Shown here piece after piece: positions 1-8,360 of a stretch of 42,668 bases of DNA. Numbering within the stretch: position 1 is the stretch's first letter; every line of letters starts with the position of its first letter. Source of the DNA: Lewinellaceae bacterium (GTDB taxonomy: Bacteria; Bacteroidota; Bacteroidia; Chitinophagales; Saprospiraceae); the NCBI GenBank assembly GCA_020636095.1, contig JACJYN010000018.1, positions 1-42,668 of the forward strand. The letters run 5' to 3'. The notes beneath the pieces were generated by a model. That model did not search any database, was not told the origin of the DNA, and saw nothing but the letters and a program-made list of their open reading frames with translations. The position numbers were made by a program, and so were the translations under genes.

Positions 1-1055
1 AACCGGAGAAGGCGCCGGCAATTTCCTGGCAGGACAAAGAAAAAGGAACCGCACCGGAAGAAGACGAAAAGCAGTTTACCCCGGGTTCCAATAGTCCCGA
101 GGTTGCCGAAAAGCAATCAGGTGGTGATACGTCAGAGAACAGAGGTATTCATTTTGACCGATCGCGAATGAACTGGGGCATTGAGGACCTTGAACTACTG
201 CATTTCTTCTGGAATAGGTGTGGTGTGATGGGGGAAGGAGTCAGCGTTGCGGTTTTGGATACTGGGGCTGATGAACAACATCCCGATTTTGAAGGAGGGA
301 TCAAGGGTAAGTTCAACTTCGCAGAACCCCGCGCCAATGATATAACCGACCGCGACGGCCGGGGAACGAGATGTGCCGGGCTAATCGGGGCAAGAGGCAG
401 GGATTCCGTCTGGGGAGTTGCTCCAAGGTGTAATCTCTACATTGGTAAAATATTGAGTCGGGATACGGAGTTTAGCTATACCGCTTTACTTTCCGGGATG
501 GAATGGGCGATGGAAAAAAATGTCGATATCATTTTTATTGGGTTGGACCTCCGGAAGTATGATCTGACCCGGGATGACCAGGAGACCTTTGAAGAAACGG
601 TGAATTTGGCTACTGGCAGAGGCATACTGGTTATTGCTCCAGCCGGGGATTCAAATGCTTCTCAGCCGGAGGGAAGATACCCGTCCTGTTTGGAAAACTG
701 CCTGTCTATTGGCGCCTATGATAAACACGGATCGCGTTATGCCAGTTCGATTCGGAGTTTTACCCTGGATAATCTGGCGCCTGGAGAGGATTTACTTACG
801 ACAGCAACAGGAACGGCAAAAACCTGCTTGTTTAGCGGCTCTTATGCCGCCGCGGCTTTCGCTGCAGGCTGTATGGCCCTGGTGATCAATGCCAATAATG
901 AGAACAGCATTCCACTACAAGCACTGGATTTGCTTAAATTGGCAAGGTCTACTGCTACGCCAAAGAAAGCAGGCATTGAACTTAGAGATTTTGAATATGG
1001 ATATGGTTTAATCAACCCGGTTAAGATCTTTAAGGAAGCACGAAAAAGATGGTAA
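1..1055 (+). CDS. Subtilisin-fold (S8) pseudoprotease, 5' end outside window
   Basis: The reading frame is open from base 3 at the left edge, so the ATG at 168 is probably internal. The residues before it are a charged Glu/Lys/Pro-rich linker. Numbering from the Met at 168, the S8 fold is clear: the Asp motif VLDTG (Asp31), the region around the usual HGTH motif, the oxyanion-hole region and the C-terminal GTSxA region are all in order. Asp31 is kept. HGTH reads RGTR, so the catalytic His is Arg65. The oxyanion Asn in AxGNS reads Asp161, and the nucleophile motif GTSMA reads GSYAA, giving Tyr226. It should therefore be inactive as a serine protease. It lies 33 bp upstream of the Pvc16-like gene and probably belongs to the eCIS cluster. 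A binding, scaffold or cargo role is inference. The fold is confident; the function is unknown. Confidence 0.8.
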   Translation, partial: PEKAPAISWQDKEKGTAPEEDEKQFTPGSNSPEVAEKQSGGDTSENRGIHFDRSRMNWGIEDLELLHFFWNRCGVMGEGVSVAVLDTGADEQHPDFEGGIKGKFNFAEPRANDITDRDGRGTRCAGLIGARGRDSVWGVAPRCNLYIGKILSRDTEFSYTALLSGMEWAMEKNVDIIFIGLDLRKYDLTRDDQETFEETVNLATGRGILVIAPAGDSNASQPEGRYPSCLENCLSIGAYDKHGSRYASSIRSFTLDNLAPGEDLLTTATGTAKTCLFSGSYAAAAFAAGCMALVINANNENSIPLQALDLLKLARSTATPKKAGIELRDFEYGYGLINPVKIFKEARKRW

Positions 1056-1088
1056 AACAATAACAATAAGTAAACGTTTGTTTTAATT

Positions 1089-1727
1089 ATGTTGTACAAA
1101 GCACTTTCCTTGATCAGAGATGAGTTGGAAACATATATAAGGAACCAGGGACAGGGGTTGCCTACGGCCAATGTCGTGCTGGAGAATGTTGCTTTGCTCG
1201 AAACTCAGAATGACAGTTTGTTGACAGACAACATCATCATTACCCTTGTCAACCTGGAAGAAGAGAGTACCCTGAAAAACATGCCTAATCTTAAAAAGAA
1301 CGCTATTGGGGGATACGATTATGTAGATCCGCCCATTCACTTGAATTTATATTTACTTTTTTGCGCCAATTTTGTTGGCGGCCAGCATCCAAATAATAAT
1401 TACACGGAGGCGCTTAAGCGTTTATCTTATGTGATCCAGTTCTTCCAGAGCAGAAATACCTTCACGCTCTCTGATACGCCCAATGCAACACTGAGCCAGA
1501 ACACTTCCAACCTAGCTGATCCCGAAGTGACGACAATGAAGCTAAAGTTGGAATTGTATACCCTTACCTTTGAACAGATAAACCACCTTTGGGGCTCCCT
1601 CGGCGGCCGACAGATTCCCTTTGTAATGTTTAAAGTAAGGCTTGTGAAGATAAGAGAAAGGATAACTCAGGATGCGTCCCTTATCGAAGAGATACAGGAC
1701 CGCTCCGCTGCAATACAAGATCGTTGA
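1089..1727 (+). CDS. eCIS tube/sheath terminator (cap) protein, DUF4255, Pvc16/Afp16-like
   Basis: This 212-aa protein has the DUF4255 (Pvc16 N-terminal) signature: the MLYKALSLIRDEL start, a strand with NVVLENVALLE, then NIIITLVNLEEE and PPIHLNLYLLFCANF, followed by YTEALKRLSYVIQFFQ. Family members cap the distal end of the finished tube and sheath and stop polymerisation. The start follows a long A/T-rich stretch and no better upstream ATG is present. Its stop at 1725-1727 is one base before the next likely start (ATG 1729), which suggests translational coupling. Being first in the structural operon rather than last is a rearrangement relative to the Photorhabdus order. The assignment is confident at family level. 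Confidence 0.88.
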   Translation: MLYKALSLIRDELETYIRNQGQGLPTANVVLENVALLETQNDSLLTDNIIITLVNLEEESTLKNMPNLKKNAIGGYDYVDPPIHLNLYLLFCANFVGGQHPNNNYTEALKRLSYVIQFFQSRNTFTLSDTPNATLSQNTSNLADPEVTTMKLKLELYTLTFEQINHLWGSLGGRQIPFVMFKVRLVKIRERITQDASLIEEIQDRSAAIQDR

Positions 1728-1728
1728 T

Positions 1729-3069
1729 ATGGGTTTGATCTTAGTAAAAAAATTGTTTGAGGTTCGATTTCTCCACGAATTCTACCTTTCAAAAGTAGAT
1801 GGTGTCTCCTATTTCCAATTGCCGGAAGGAGAACAGCAAACTCTATTGAAAGACCGTTTATTCTTCGGGCAGTATCGATTGCTCAGTGACCTGGAGGTCA
1901 GCCCTACTCCCGAATGTATCAAAAAGCTGAAGGCCAATAAACTGTTTTTTGGGCGCACTGCCCTGGGGTTCATCATTGGCATCGAGGTGGATGCATTGAG
2001 GGTAGACGACGGGGCAGGCGGCATTAAACAGGTGTTCCGGCCTGTAAGAGCCCCGGAATCCGCTCTTAGCCTGGAGTTTGCCATTTCCAATAAAAACGCC
2101 TACTTCGGAACCATCACCAACGGGCGTTTTCGCAATGCTACCCAGGCGGTTTATTTCTTTAGTAACCGGGATGAAAATGACGTGAAAACACCGCCCGCCT
2201 TGTCTATGCCACCACCTGTCTTTCAGCCAGGCAGAACCTATGAAATGGGGGAACTGGCATTGGTCGGCGGGGTACTCAAGGAAGCGCTTCGAACAACCAG
2301 CCAGGACAGCCCTGCAGACTGGGCCGATGTAGGTAGCGATGGCCTGGCCAGTGAAGCCGACCGTATGCTGCTGCCCAAAACCTTCACTTATTCGTTTGGC
2401 CCTTCCGGGCCTACTTCTGCAGAGTTTATCTTAAAAAGCCTGGATGGCGAAGAGGTGAAAAAACTGGAATTCTCCAGCGACGCTCCCATGCAAAATGTAC
2501 GCCTGGATTTCCGGAACCGGAATTCTGCCGGCAGCGGCCCCGGAGAGGAGATACCCCATGGTTTTTATCAGCTGGAAGCTAGCGGCAGCAATAGTTTTCA
2601 GGAACTAAAAACCGTATACCTGAACGATGGCCTCTACCGTCAAACCAACTGGGGCGCCGTAGAGGTTACTCTGCAGCCGGGAAGAAGCGAATATGAATTG
2701 CTTACTCCGGACGGCAACCTCATTATCGAGAAGAAGAGCGACGGGAGTTTTGATCCGCTCCATCCGCGATTCGAAGTAAGGATACCGGCGCGAAAGACCA
2801 TCTGGCGTTACAAATCGAGGTTGGGCAGGACACTGAAAAAAGACGTCAAGAATATAACCGTCCTGTCCGAGTCGGGAGGCTTCCTGGTCGCCCAATCCCC
2901 CCGCCCCCTTTCGGCTTCCCCCATTGTATTCAAGGCGCTGGATCAGATGAACCAGGAGCAGGAAGTATTCCTGCCCATGCCGGAACTCAATGCCCTGAGG
3001 GAAGAAGGCGGAGTGTATTATTCCGATATCTTCATTTCCAAGGTCAAGGACATAGTCAAAGTAGAGTAA
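1729..3069 (+). CDS. Unrecognised beta-rich eCIS-associated protein
   Basis: An upstream in-frame ATG at 1672 would overlap the Pvc16-like gene by 56 bp. The ATG at 1729, immediately after that gene's stop, is preferred and gives 446 aa. I do not recognise the family. The protein looks beta-rich: alternating hydrophobic residues, many Gly/Pro turns, and a central segment around FQPGRTYEMGELALVGGVL and ADWADVGSDG that resembles small carbohydrate- or surface-binding modules. No signal peptide or membrane segment is visible. The position between the cap and sheath genes suggests a particle component, such as a cap adaptor or surface decoration. This is inference from context only. Confidence 0.72.
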   Translation: MGLILVKKLFEVRFLHEFYLSKVDGVSYFQLPEGEQQTLLKDRLFFGQYRLLSDLEVSPTPECIKKLKANKLFFGRTALGFIIGIEVDALRVDDGAGGIKQVFRPVRAPESALSLEFAISNKNAYFGTITNGRFRNATQAVYFFSNRDENDVKTPPALSMPPPVFQPGRTYEMGELALVGGVLKEALRTTSQDSPADWADVGSDGLASEADRMLLPKTFTYSFGPSGPTSAEFILKSLDGEEVKKLEFSSDAPMQNVRLDFRNRNSAGSGPGEEIPHGFYQLEASGSNSFQELKTVYLNDGLYRQTNWGAVEVTLQPGRSEYELLTPDGNLIIEKKSDGSFDPLHPRFEVRIPARKTIWRYKSRLGRTLKKDVKNITVLSESGGFLVAQSPRPLSASPIVFKALDQMNQEQEVFLPMPELNALREEGGVYYSDIFISKVKDIVKVE

Positions 3070-3099
3070 TAATATCGTAAACATCTAAAACAATTAGAT

Positions 3100-4479
3100 A
3101 TGGTTTATAAAACGCCTGGAGTATACGTTGAGGAAATCAGTAAGTTCCCTCCCTCCATTGCTGCTGTTGATACAGCAATTCCCGCCTTTATCGGATATAC
3201 GGAGATGGCCAAACTCAAAGAAGATGAAGATCTCCTCCTGGTGCCGAGGCGAATCACTTCCCTGCTGGAGTACGAGCGTTTCTTTGGCGGCGCCCAACCG
3301 GAAGCAGGGATCACCGTGACGATCAATACCACTAAATCGCCGGTCGAAATACAGCCTAAAATTGAAAATACTTCTAATTATAAGATGCACTATGCCATGC
3401 AGGCCTATTTTACCAATGGTGGAGGCCCATGTTACATCGTATCGGTTGGGGATTATAGTGCGGCGCCGGTGGTCGTTCCCGACGCCCTCCTGCAGGGGCT
3501 GGAGGAAGTGGCAAAGGTTGATGAAGTGACCCTTTTGGTTTTTCCGGACAGTACGGGCATTACCAGCCCGGCGGATTACTATTCGGTGCACAAAGAGGCC
3601 ATCGACCAGTGTGTTAGCTTGCAGGATCGGTTTGCCGTGATTGACATATATATGACGCCGGACCCCGACGACGACGATATCCAGATCATGAGAGATACTC
3701 TTTCCGGTACGGTGGATGAACTGAAGTACGGGGCCACCTACTATCCCTACCTGGAGACTCAATATGATTATATATACAATGCGGATGAAGTAGTTGTTAC
3801 TGTAGACGGCAACGCCAGCACTTTAAAGGAGTTGGAATCGACCAGCAACGCCCTTTTTAATCAGGCAAAAAATGCTATCGGACAACTTCCTGTTATTCTG
3901 CCGCCTTCTTCTTCCGTTGTTGGGGTCTATGCCAATACCGACAACAACCGCGGAGTGTGGAAAGCGCCGGCCAATGTGAATATCGACAGGGTGATCAGGC
4001 CGACGGTAAAAATCACCGACCAGAGCCAGGAAGGGATGAACGTAGATTCCACAGCCGGCAAGTCGGTCAATGCGATCCGTTCCTTTACCGGCCGCGGCCC
4101 GGCCATTATCTGGGGCGCGCGGACACTGGCCGGCAACGATAATGAGTGGCGGTATATCTCGGTGCGGCGCTTCTTCAATTTCGTTGAGGAGTCCGTGAAA
4201 AAAGCGACCTATCAGTTTGTCTTCGAGCCTAACGATGTCAATACCTGGACTCGTGTTAAATCCATGATCGAGAACTTCCTCATTCTACAGTGGCGCGCTG
4301 GGGCTCTGATGGGCACCACTCCCGAACAGGGCTTCTTCGTCAAAGTAGGCCTGAACGAAACGATGACTGAACTGGATATCCTGGAGGGCAGAATGATCGT
4401 CGAGATCGGCATGGCGGTTGTCCGCCCGGCTGAGTTCATCATTCTAAAGTTTAGCCATAAGATGCTTCAGGAATCCTGA
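3100..4479 (+). CDS. Contractile sheath protein (Pvc2/Pvc3-like, phage tail sheath family)
   Basis: The 459-aa product starts with the classic sheath N terminus (TPGVYVEE, then the AVDTAIPAFIGYTE strand) and ends with the family C-terminal region (LQWRAGALMGTTPEQGFFVK, then TELDILEGRMIVEIG). Sheath subunits polymerise around the inner tube in an extended state and contract to drive the tube into the target. The central YFTNGGGPCYIVSVG and GRGPAIIWGARTLAG segments are also typical. It is the only sheath gene in the window, whereas Photorhabdus PVC and Serratia Afp carry three, so this sheath may be built from one subunit type. The start context AATTAGATATG is A/T-rich, as elsewhere here. Confidence 0.95.
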   Translation: MVYKTPGVYVEEISKFPPSIAAVDTAIPAFIGYTEMAKLKEDEDLLLVPRRITSLLEYERFFGGAQPEAGITVTINTTKSPVEIQPKIENTSNYKMHYAMQAYFTNGGGPCYIVSVGDYSAAPVVVPDALLQGLEEVAKVDEVTLLVFPDSTGITSPADYYSVHKEAIDQCVSLQDRFAVIDIYMTPDPDDDDIQIMRDTLSGTVDELKYGATYYPYLETQYDYIYNADEVVVTVDGNASTLKELESTSNALFNQAKNAIGQLPVILPPSSSVVGVYANTDNNRGVWKAPANVNIDRVIRPTVKITDQSQEGMNVDSTAGKSVNAIRSFTGRGPAIIWGARTLAGNDNEWRYISVRRFFNFVEESVKKATYQFVFEPNDVNTWTRVKSMIENFLILQWRAGALMGTTPEQGFFVKVGLNETMTELDILEGRMIVEIGMAVVRPAEFIILKFSHKMLQES

Positions 4480-4502
4480 CACCCAAATTTCTCAAACCCT
4501 AA

Positions 4503-5507
4503 ATGATTGAAAAAATGGCTAAGGAAAATACCAGCACGCCAACCAAGGATATCCTGGATAAGTGCAAACTGGACCTGTGCAAGGAAAAAGTTGCACTGAA
4601 TAGCGCTAAGGATGCTAAAGTCATCGACTTTAATGCGCAGAAGGATATCGTCCAGCGCTATAAGATTTGCTGCCTGGTCAAGGCCGAGGAAACCAATAAG
4701 CTTTTCCGGCATGTGGATTACCACGTAGGCGTCAGGTCGGTCAGGGAATCCAAGCTTATCCAGGAAAAAGTAAAGGGCATGGGCGACATGTACAAAGCCC
4801 TGGACAAGAACTTTAAAGACCTGGTCAAAAAGATACAGGATACCAAGAAAAAAATGGAAGATGCCGTAGAGGCTGCCGAGAAGCTCGACCGCTGCATCGA
4901 TGAGGAGGAACGTTGTAATCCGGGCCTCTTTCAGGTATTGGGAGAGGTCAAGGTGGAATCTTCCGGCCCAAATACCGACCCCCCCGCAAATGGAGAGGTA
5001 GACATCTGGACCTTCATTAATGACAAGGTGAAGTCCAAAACAGATGATTGCTATGATAAGCTGCTGGATGCCTACGATGCTTCCATAGAGATCGCCGGTA
5101 TTATGACTTTCATCAACATCGACAGCCTGAAACCGGGCGCCGATAAGCTGGCGGAACTGATCGCCGGCTTCAGGAAGGATATAGAGGAGAACACCAAGTC
5201 CAGCGCCGGCGCGATGGATACTGCTTCGAAAGACCTGGCCAAATCCATAGAAGAGATGGTAGCGACACGCTTTGAAAAGTGCGCTGCCGTTATGCAGGCC
5301 GAGGGAGTTACCAATACTTATTTATGGCTTTGTAACCCAGCATGCCCGGAAGATGGGGATGAAACCCTTAGGGGTATTTGTGAACAACTACAGGCCGGTT
5401 GCGATACCGGCGCTGTGGGAGGTGCTGAGAATTGTGAGGAGGAAGAAACCACCCAGCGACGGCGCAAACGCCGGCGAAAAAGTGAATGGGAGGAAGGCCT
5501 TTCCTAG
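4503..5507 (+). CDS. Unrecognised Cys-rich helical protein A between sheath and tube genes
   Basis: This 334-aa product (330 aa from ATG 4515, whose MAK start resembles the next genes) matches no family I recognise. It is highly charged, predicted mostly helical, and contains about 13 Cys, including a KICCL pair near residue 59. Lys/Glu-rich segments around residues 85-130 look like a coiled coil. The tail is acidic (ENCEEEE) and then strongly basic (RRRKRRRK) just before the stop. There is no signal peptide or membrane segment. It sits 23 bp after the sheath gene and 42 bp before a second protein of similar size and Cys content, so both are probably structural or assembly proteins of this eCIS lineage. 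A T9 run follows the stop. Confidence 0.75.
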   Translation: MIEKMAKENTSTPTKDILDKCKLDLCKEKVALNSAKDAKVIDFNAQKDIVQRYKICCLVKAEETNKLFRHVDYHVGVRSVRESKLIQEKVKGMGDMYKALDKNFKDLVKKIQDTKKKMEDAVEAAEKLDRCIDEEERCNPGLFQVLGEVKVESSGPNTDPPANGEVDIWTFINDKVKSKTDDCYDKLLDAYDASIEIAGIMTFINIDSLKPGADKLAELIAGFRKDIEENTKSSAGAMDTASKDLAKSIEEMVATRFEKCAAVMQAEGVTNTYLWLCNPACPEDGDETLRGICEQLQAGCDTGAVGGAENCEEEETTQRRRKRRRKSEWEEGLS

Positions 5508-5549
5508 GCGTATTAACCTTTTTTTTTAATTGACCTAAAGCTACTAAAA

Positions 5550-6455
5550 ATGGCAAGAAAAGCTCAAAATAATCAAGGAGGGCAGAGAGAAGGGCAAGGA
5601 CAGAGTTGCCTGGAGGAATGGAAGAAGGACCTGGAAAAGGTGCAGAACAGACTGTCCATTAAAACTGCCGAGGCGAGCCTGGCTTATCTCGCAATGTCCA
5701 ACTCTGCTACCTGGGAGGGTAAATTGAAAACTTATTGGGAAAACGTCGATAAAACCAATAAGCTCATCCTGGAGGTCACCGCTGAATTAACGGTATACAA
5801 AGGGCAATCGTCTACGGTTCAAACCAATACTGCTCATGTAGTAAATGCCGTTGATGTGTTGTTCTGTTACCTAAGGGGGTTCTTTCGGTGTACTGACCGG
5901 CTCAGCACCAACCTCAGCACGTTGATCAACCAGATCAAATGTTTGAATGAACCCAACCTGGGGTCCAGCATTATCCTGAAATGCCTCAGCGACCTGAGTG
6001 ATAAGCTGAATGCCGCTATTGCCGCCCAGCAGGAGATCCTCAAGCTGATCGTGGAGATCCTTAAACAGGCCCGGGTACTCAGTTCTACGGTCTGTGCTTC
6101 TCAGGACGAGGATGGGAGCTGCGAAGGGGATGAAGGCTGCAGTTTCATTAGCCTTATCGATGCATTGGCTGTACGGTTCAACCACGGGCCGGAAGAAGGC
6201 AGCCCGAGCTCCGATATGCCGGAGTGCCCGGATGAGAGTTCTTGCAATGGCGCCTACACAATTGAACCAAAGATGCCGCTTGAGCAAGACGATTACTACA
6301 ATAATACGAAATCGCAGTATGAAAAAGCTCAGGAGGAAACTGCCGAACTCAGGAAAGACTATTACTTGCTGCTCGAAGAGCAGAAGAAGCTCGTGGACTG
6401 CAAGAAGAGCCTCAGCGATGCTATCGACGCCGCTGAGAGCGCCAAAAGTTGTTAA
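5550..6455 (+). CDS. Unrecognised Cys-rich helical protein B between sheath and tube genes
   Basis: The 301-aa product is unrecognised. The first 20 residues are Gln/Gly-rich and basic. Heptad-like helices follow up to about residue 185, then a Cys/Asp/Glu-rich loop (SCEGDEGCS, ECPDESSC), and a C-terminal coiled-coil helix ending in Cys. It has about 12 Cys, unusual for a cytoplasmic protein of this size. Size, helicity, Cys content and position parallel the preceding gene, but no convincing residue-by-residue homology is visible by eye. It lies 33 bp upstream of the first tube gene. A role in tube-sheath assembly, or as a lumen or plug component, is possible but not shown by sequence. The start follows CTAAAA. 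Confidence 0.75.
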   Translation: MARKAQNNQGGQREGQGQSCLEEWKKDLEKVQNRLSIKTAEASLAYLAMSNSATWEGKLKTYWENVDKTNKLILEVTAELTVYKGQSSTVQTNTAHVVNAVDVLFCYLRGFFRCTDRLSTNLSTLINQIKCLNEPNLGSSIILKCLSDLSDKLNAAIAAQQEILKLIVEILKQARVLSSTVCASQDEDGSCEGDEGCSFISLIDALAVRFNHGPEEGSPSSDMPECPDESSCNGAYTIEPKMPLEQDDYYNNTKSQYEKAQEETAELRKDYYLLLEEQKKLVDCKKSLSDAIDAAESAKSC

Positions 6456-6488
6456 TCAGAATTCCTAAATCCATTAAAATAATCAACC

Positions 6489-6956
6489 ATGGCAAAAGGA
6501 AAAGGGGATTATCCCGTACCTAAGTTTCATTTTCGGGTAGAATGGGGCGATGGCCTCCAGATGAACTTCACAGAAGTCAGCGGGCTGGATTTTGAGACCG
6601 AAGTGATCGAATACCGCCACGGCGCCAGTAAAAAATACAACAAAACCAAACAGCCGGGGCTGACCAAATACAGCGACATTACTTTGAAGCGCGGCACTTT
6701 TGAAGGAGATGCCGACTTTTATGATCAATGGAAGGAAACCTTGTACTTCCAGGAGGGGAATTCCACCGGAAGCCAGTATCGCCGTCCCGTACAGATAACC
6801 CTGCTCAACGAAAACCACGAGCCGATCATTATCTGGAAGCTGGAAAATGCATGGCCGAAGAAGGTGCAGTCGACCGACCTGAAGGCCGATGCCAACGAAG
6901 TAGCTATTGAGACTCTCGAGCTCTGCCATGAAGGCCTGACCGTTGAATTCAAATAA
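6489..6956 (+). CDS. Inner tube protein 1 (T4 gp19-like / Hcp-like)
   Basis: A 155-aa member of the gp19 phage tail tube family, matching Pvc1/Pvc5 size. Visible family features are the PVPKFHFRVEW first strand, the FTEVSGLDFETEVIEYRHG motif, PGLTKYSDITLKRGTF, and the C-terminal VAIETLELCHEGLTVEF strand. Such subunits form stacked hexameric rings that make the inner tube propelled on sheath contraction and through which cargo passes. The stop is 8 bp before the next tube gene, so the two are co-translated. This one is probably the bulk tube subunit, because it is the shorter copy with a canonical N terminus. That division of labour is inference. Confidence 0.95.
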   Translation: MAKGKGDYPVPKFHFRVEWGDGLQMNFTEVSGLDFETEVIEYRHGASKKYNKTKQPGLTKYSDITLKRGTFEGDADFYDQWKETLYFQEGNSTGSQYRRPVQITLLNENHEPIIIWKLENAWPKKVQSTDLKADANEVAIETLELCHEGLTVEFK

Positions 6957-6964
6957 CCCTAAAG

Positions 6965-7483
6965 ATGCCTAAACTCAATCATTTTTATCAACATGTTGGG
7001 TTTCACTTTGCGGTTTCTTTTTCTTTTAACGGGTCTAACCAAAAAATTGGTGACAGTATCGACGCCCGTTTTCAGTCGGTGTCCGGGCTGGATGCTCAAC
7101 TGGAAACGGAAACCATCAAGGAAGGTGGCGAGAACCGCTTTGAGCATGTCATCCCGGTACGCACAAAGTATTCGGATCTAGTTCTCAAACGCGGCGTTTT
7201 CAAGCCGGGCGAAGGTTCGAAAGTGACCGATTGGTGTATCAGTGCTTTCGAAAGGTTCGGTTTGGGGCCATTTACACTGGATAATAAGGAAAACCTGCCG
7301 GTGCGGCCGGCTGACCTGGACGTGATCTTACTCAATGAAAAAAACGAGCCACTTATGCGCTGGAAGATTATTCACGCCTGGCCTAAAGCCTGGAAATTCG
7401 GCGAACTGAATGCGGAACGCGGCGAAGTATTGATCGAAACCCTGGAATTGAGTTACAATTGGTTTGAATTTAAAGGATCCTAA
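6965..7483 (+). CDS. Inner tube protein 2 (gp19-like, Pvc5-like baseplate-proximal ring)
   Basis: This 172-aa paralog of the preceding tube gene shares the order of elements: a FHFAVSFSF first strand, FQSVSGLDAQLETETIKEGG, the RTKYSDLVLKRGVF motif and a C-terminal VLIETLELSYNWFEF strand. In PVC and Afp a divergent tube copy (Pvc5/Afp5) makes the first ring on the spike/baseplate. The longer insert here (KPGEGSKVTDWCISAFERFG) and the position just before the DUF5908 and LysM genes fit that role. The start lies 8 bp after the previous stop. The family is confident and the adaptor role likely. Confidence 0.93.
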   Translation: MPKLNHFYQHVGFHFAVSFSFNGSNQKIGDSIDARFQSVSGLDAQLETETIKEGGENRFEHVIPVRTKYSDLVLKRGVFKPGEGSKVTDWCISAFERFGLGPFTLDNKENLPVRPADLDVILLNEKNEPLMRWKIIHAWPKAWKFGELNAERGEVLIETLELSYNWFEFKGS

Positions 7484-7485
7484 CT

Positions 7486-7653
7486 ATGCCATTGGAAATC
7501 AGAGAATTGGTCATTAAAGCCACCGTAGACAGCCAGGGCGGCGAACAAGGCGCTGCCCAGGGCGGTGGGGCAAACGAAGAGGGTAAAGAGCAACTCGTCA
7601 ACCTTTGTGTGGAGAAAGTCCTGGAGATACTTAAAGAAAAAGCGGAACGATGA
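7486..7653 (+). CDS. DUF5908 small eCIS protein (55 aa)
   Basis: A small gene starting ATG at 7486, two bases after the tube gene stop, and ending TGA at 7651-7653. It overlaps the next gene by 4 bp (ATGA). The product starts MPLEIRELVIKATVD, the signature of DUF5908, a tiny family found between tube and LysM genes in many eCIS clusters (the Pvc6 position). A Gly/Ala/Gln-rich middle and a C-terminal amphipathic helix (EQLVNLCVEKVLEILKE) follow. It is probably a small baseplate or chaperone-like component, but its function is not known to me. Tight coupling on both sides supports it being real despite its size. Confidence 0.85.
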   Translation: MPLEIRELVIKATVDSQGGEQGAAQGGGANEEGKEQLVNLCVEKVLEILKEKAER

Positions 7654-8360
7654 GTAACCAAGCGCCTTATAAGAAAACGAATGTTGCCAAGATGGTAGTC
7701 GTGGCCTATACGGACAAGACCTATCGATCCAGGGACAGCATCGACCCTTATTTCCTGCCGGTCAATCCGGAAACCTATGCTCAGAATTATAAGGTGGAAT
7801 ACGACCAGCGACAGGGGCATGGCAACCAGGGGTCGGACCCCAAGTTCAAATCTACCGTGCCTGAAGAGTTGAAGCTGGATTTTATCCTGGACGGCACCGG
7901 TACGATATACGAGTATAACAACCCTGAAAAGGAAACGGTACAACAACAGTTTACTCGTTTTAAAGAAGCGGTGTACTCTATGAACGGCAATATTCACCGG
8001 CCCCGTTTCCTGAAGATATTCTGGGGTGATTTTGTCTTCCCCTGCATCCTGACGAATATGGATGTCAAGTACACCCTGTTTGATCCGGAAGGGCGGCCGC
8101 TAAGGGCAAAACTGAGTTGCTCCTTCGTCAACTACGTGGCCCAGGAAGAGCGGGTGGCTCGGGAAAACAAGCGGTCACCAGATTTGACCCACATCCGGGA
8201 AGTAGAGGAGGGCAACCGCCTCGACCTGATGTCCCATGAAGTGTACAATGACAGCAAATACGTCTTGCAACTGGCCAAGGCCAACGGGCTGACGAGCTTC
8301 AGAAACGTCCGGTCCGGAACCGAGATCGTCTTTCCACCATTCGACAAAACGGAAGAATGA
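7650..8360 (+). CDS. LysM-containing spike/tube adaptor (Pvc7-like, T4 gp53-like)
   Basis: This 236-aa protein has an N-terminal beta domain (about residues 10-170; DPYFLPVNPETYAQNYKV, LKLDFILDGTG, RPRFLKIFWGDFVFPCILTNMDVKYTLF, LRAKLSCSF) typical of the eCIS/T6SS-like hub family. A C-terminal LysM module follows (about 185-232; MSHEVYNDSKYVLQLAKANG and RSGTEIVFPPF). In PVC, Pvc7 glues the baseplate hub together and stabilises the spike-tube junction. In such adaptors LysM acts structurally, not in peptidoglycan binding from outside. The gene overlaps both neighbours by 4 bp (ATGA at each end), so expression with the spike gene is coupled. Confidence 0.92.
   Translation: MSNQAPYKKTNVAKMVVVAYTDKTYRSRDSIDPYFLPVNPETYAQNYKVEYDQRQGHGNQGSDPKFKSTVPEELKLDFILDGTGTIYEYNNPEKETVQQQFTRFKEAVYSMNGNIHRPRFLKIFWGDFVFPCILTNMDVKYTLFDPEGRPLRAKLSCSFVNYVAQEERVARENKRSPDLTHIREVEEGNRLDLMSHEVYNDSKYVLQLAKANGLTSFRNVRSGTEIVFPPFDKTEE

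Noticed and set aside
1672..1728. Earlier ATG at 1672 as the start of the unknown 446-aa protein
   Set aside because: It would overlap the end of the Pvc16-like gene by 56 bp and adds residues without hydrophobic or conserved character. ATG 1729 directly after the stop is better.
5491..5527. Short inverted repeat (AGGAA/TTCCT) followed by a T9 run after helical protein A, as a terminator
   Set aside because: The stem is only five pairs, lies partly in the coding end, and is about 13 bases from the T run. The genes continue downstream in the same direction, so a terminator is not supported.
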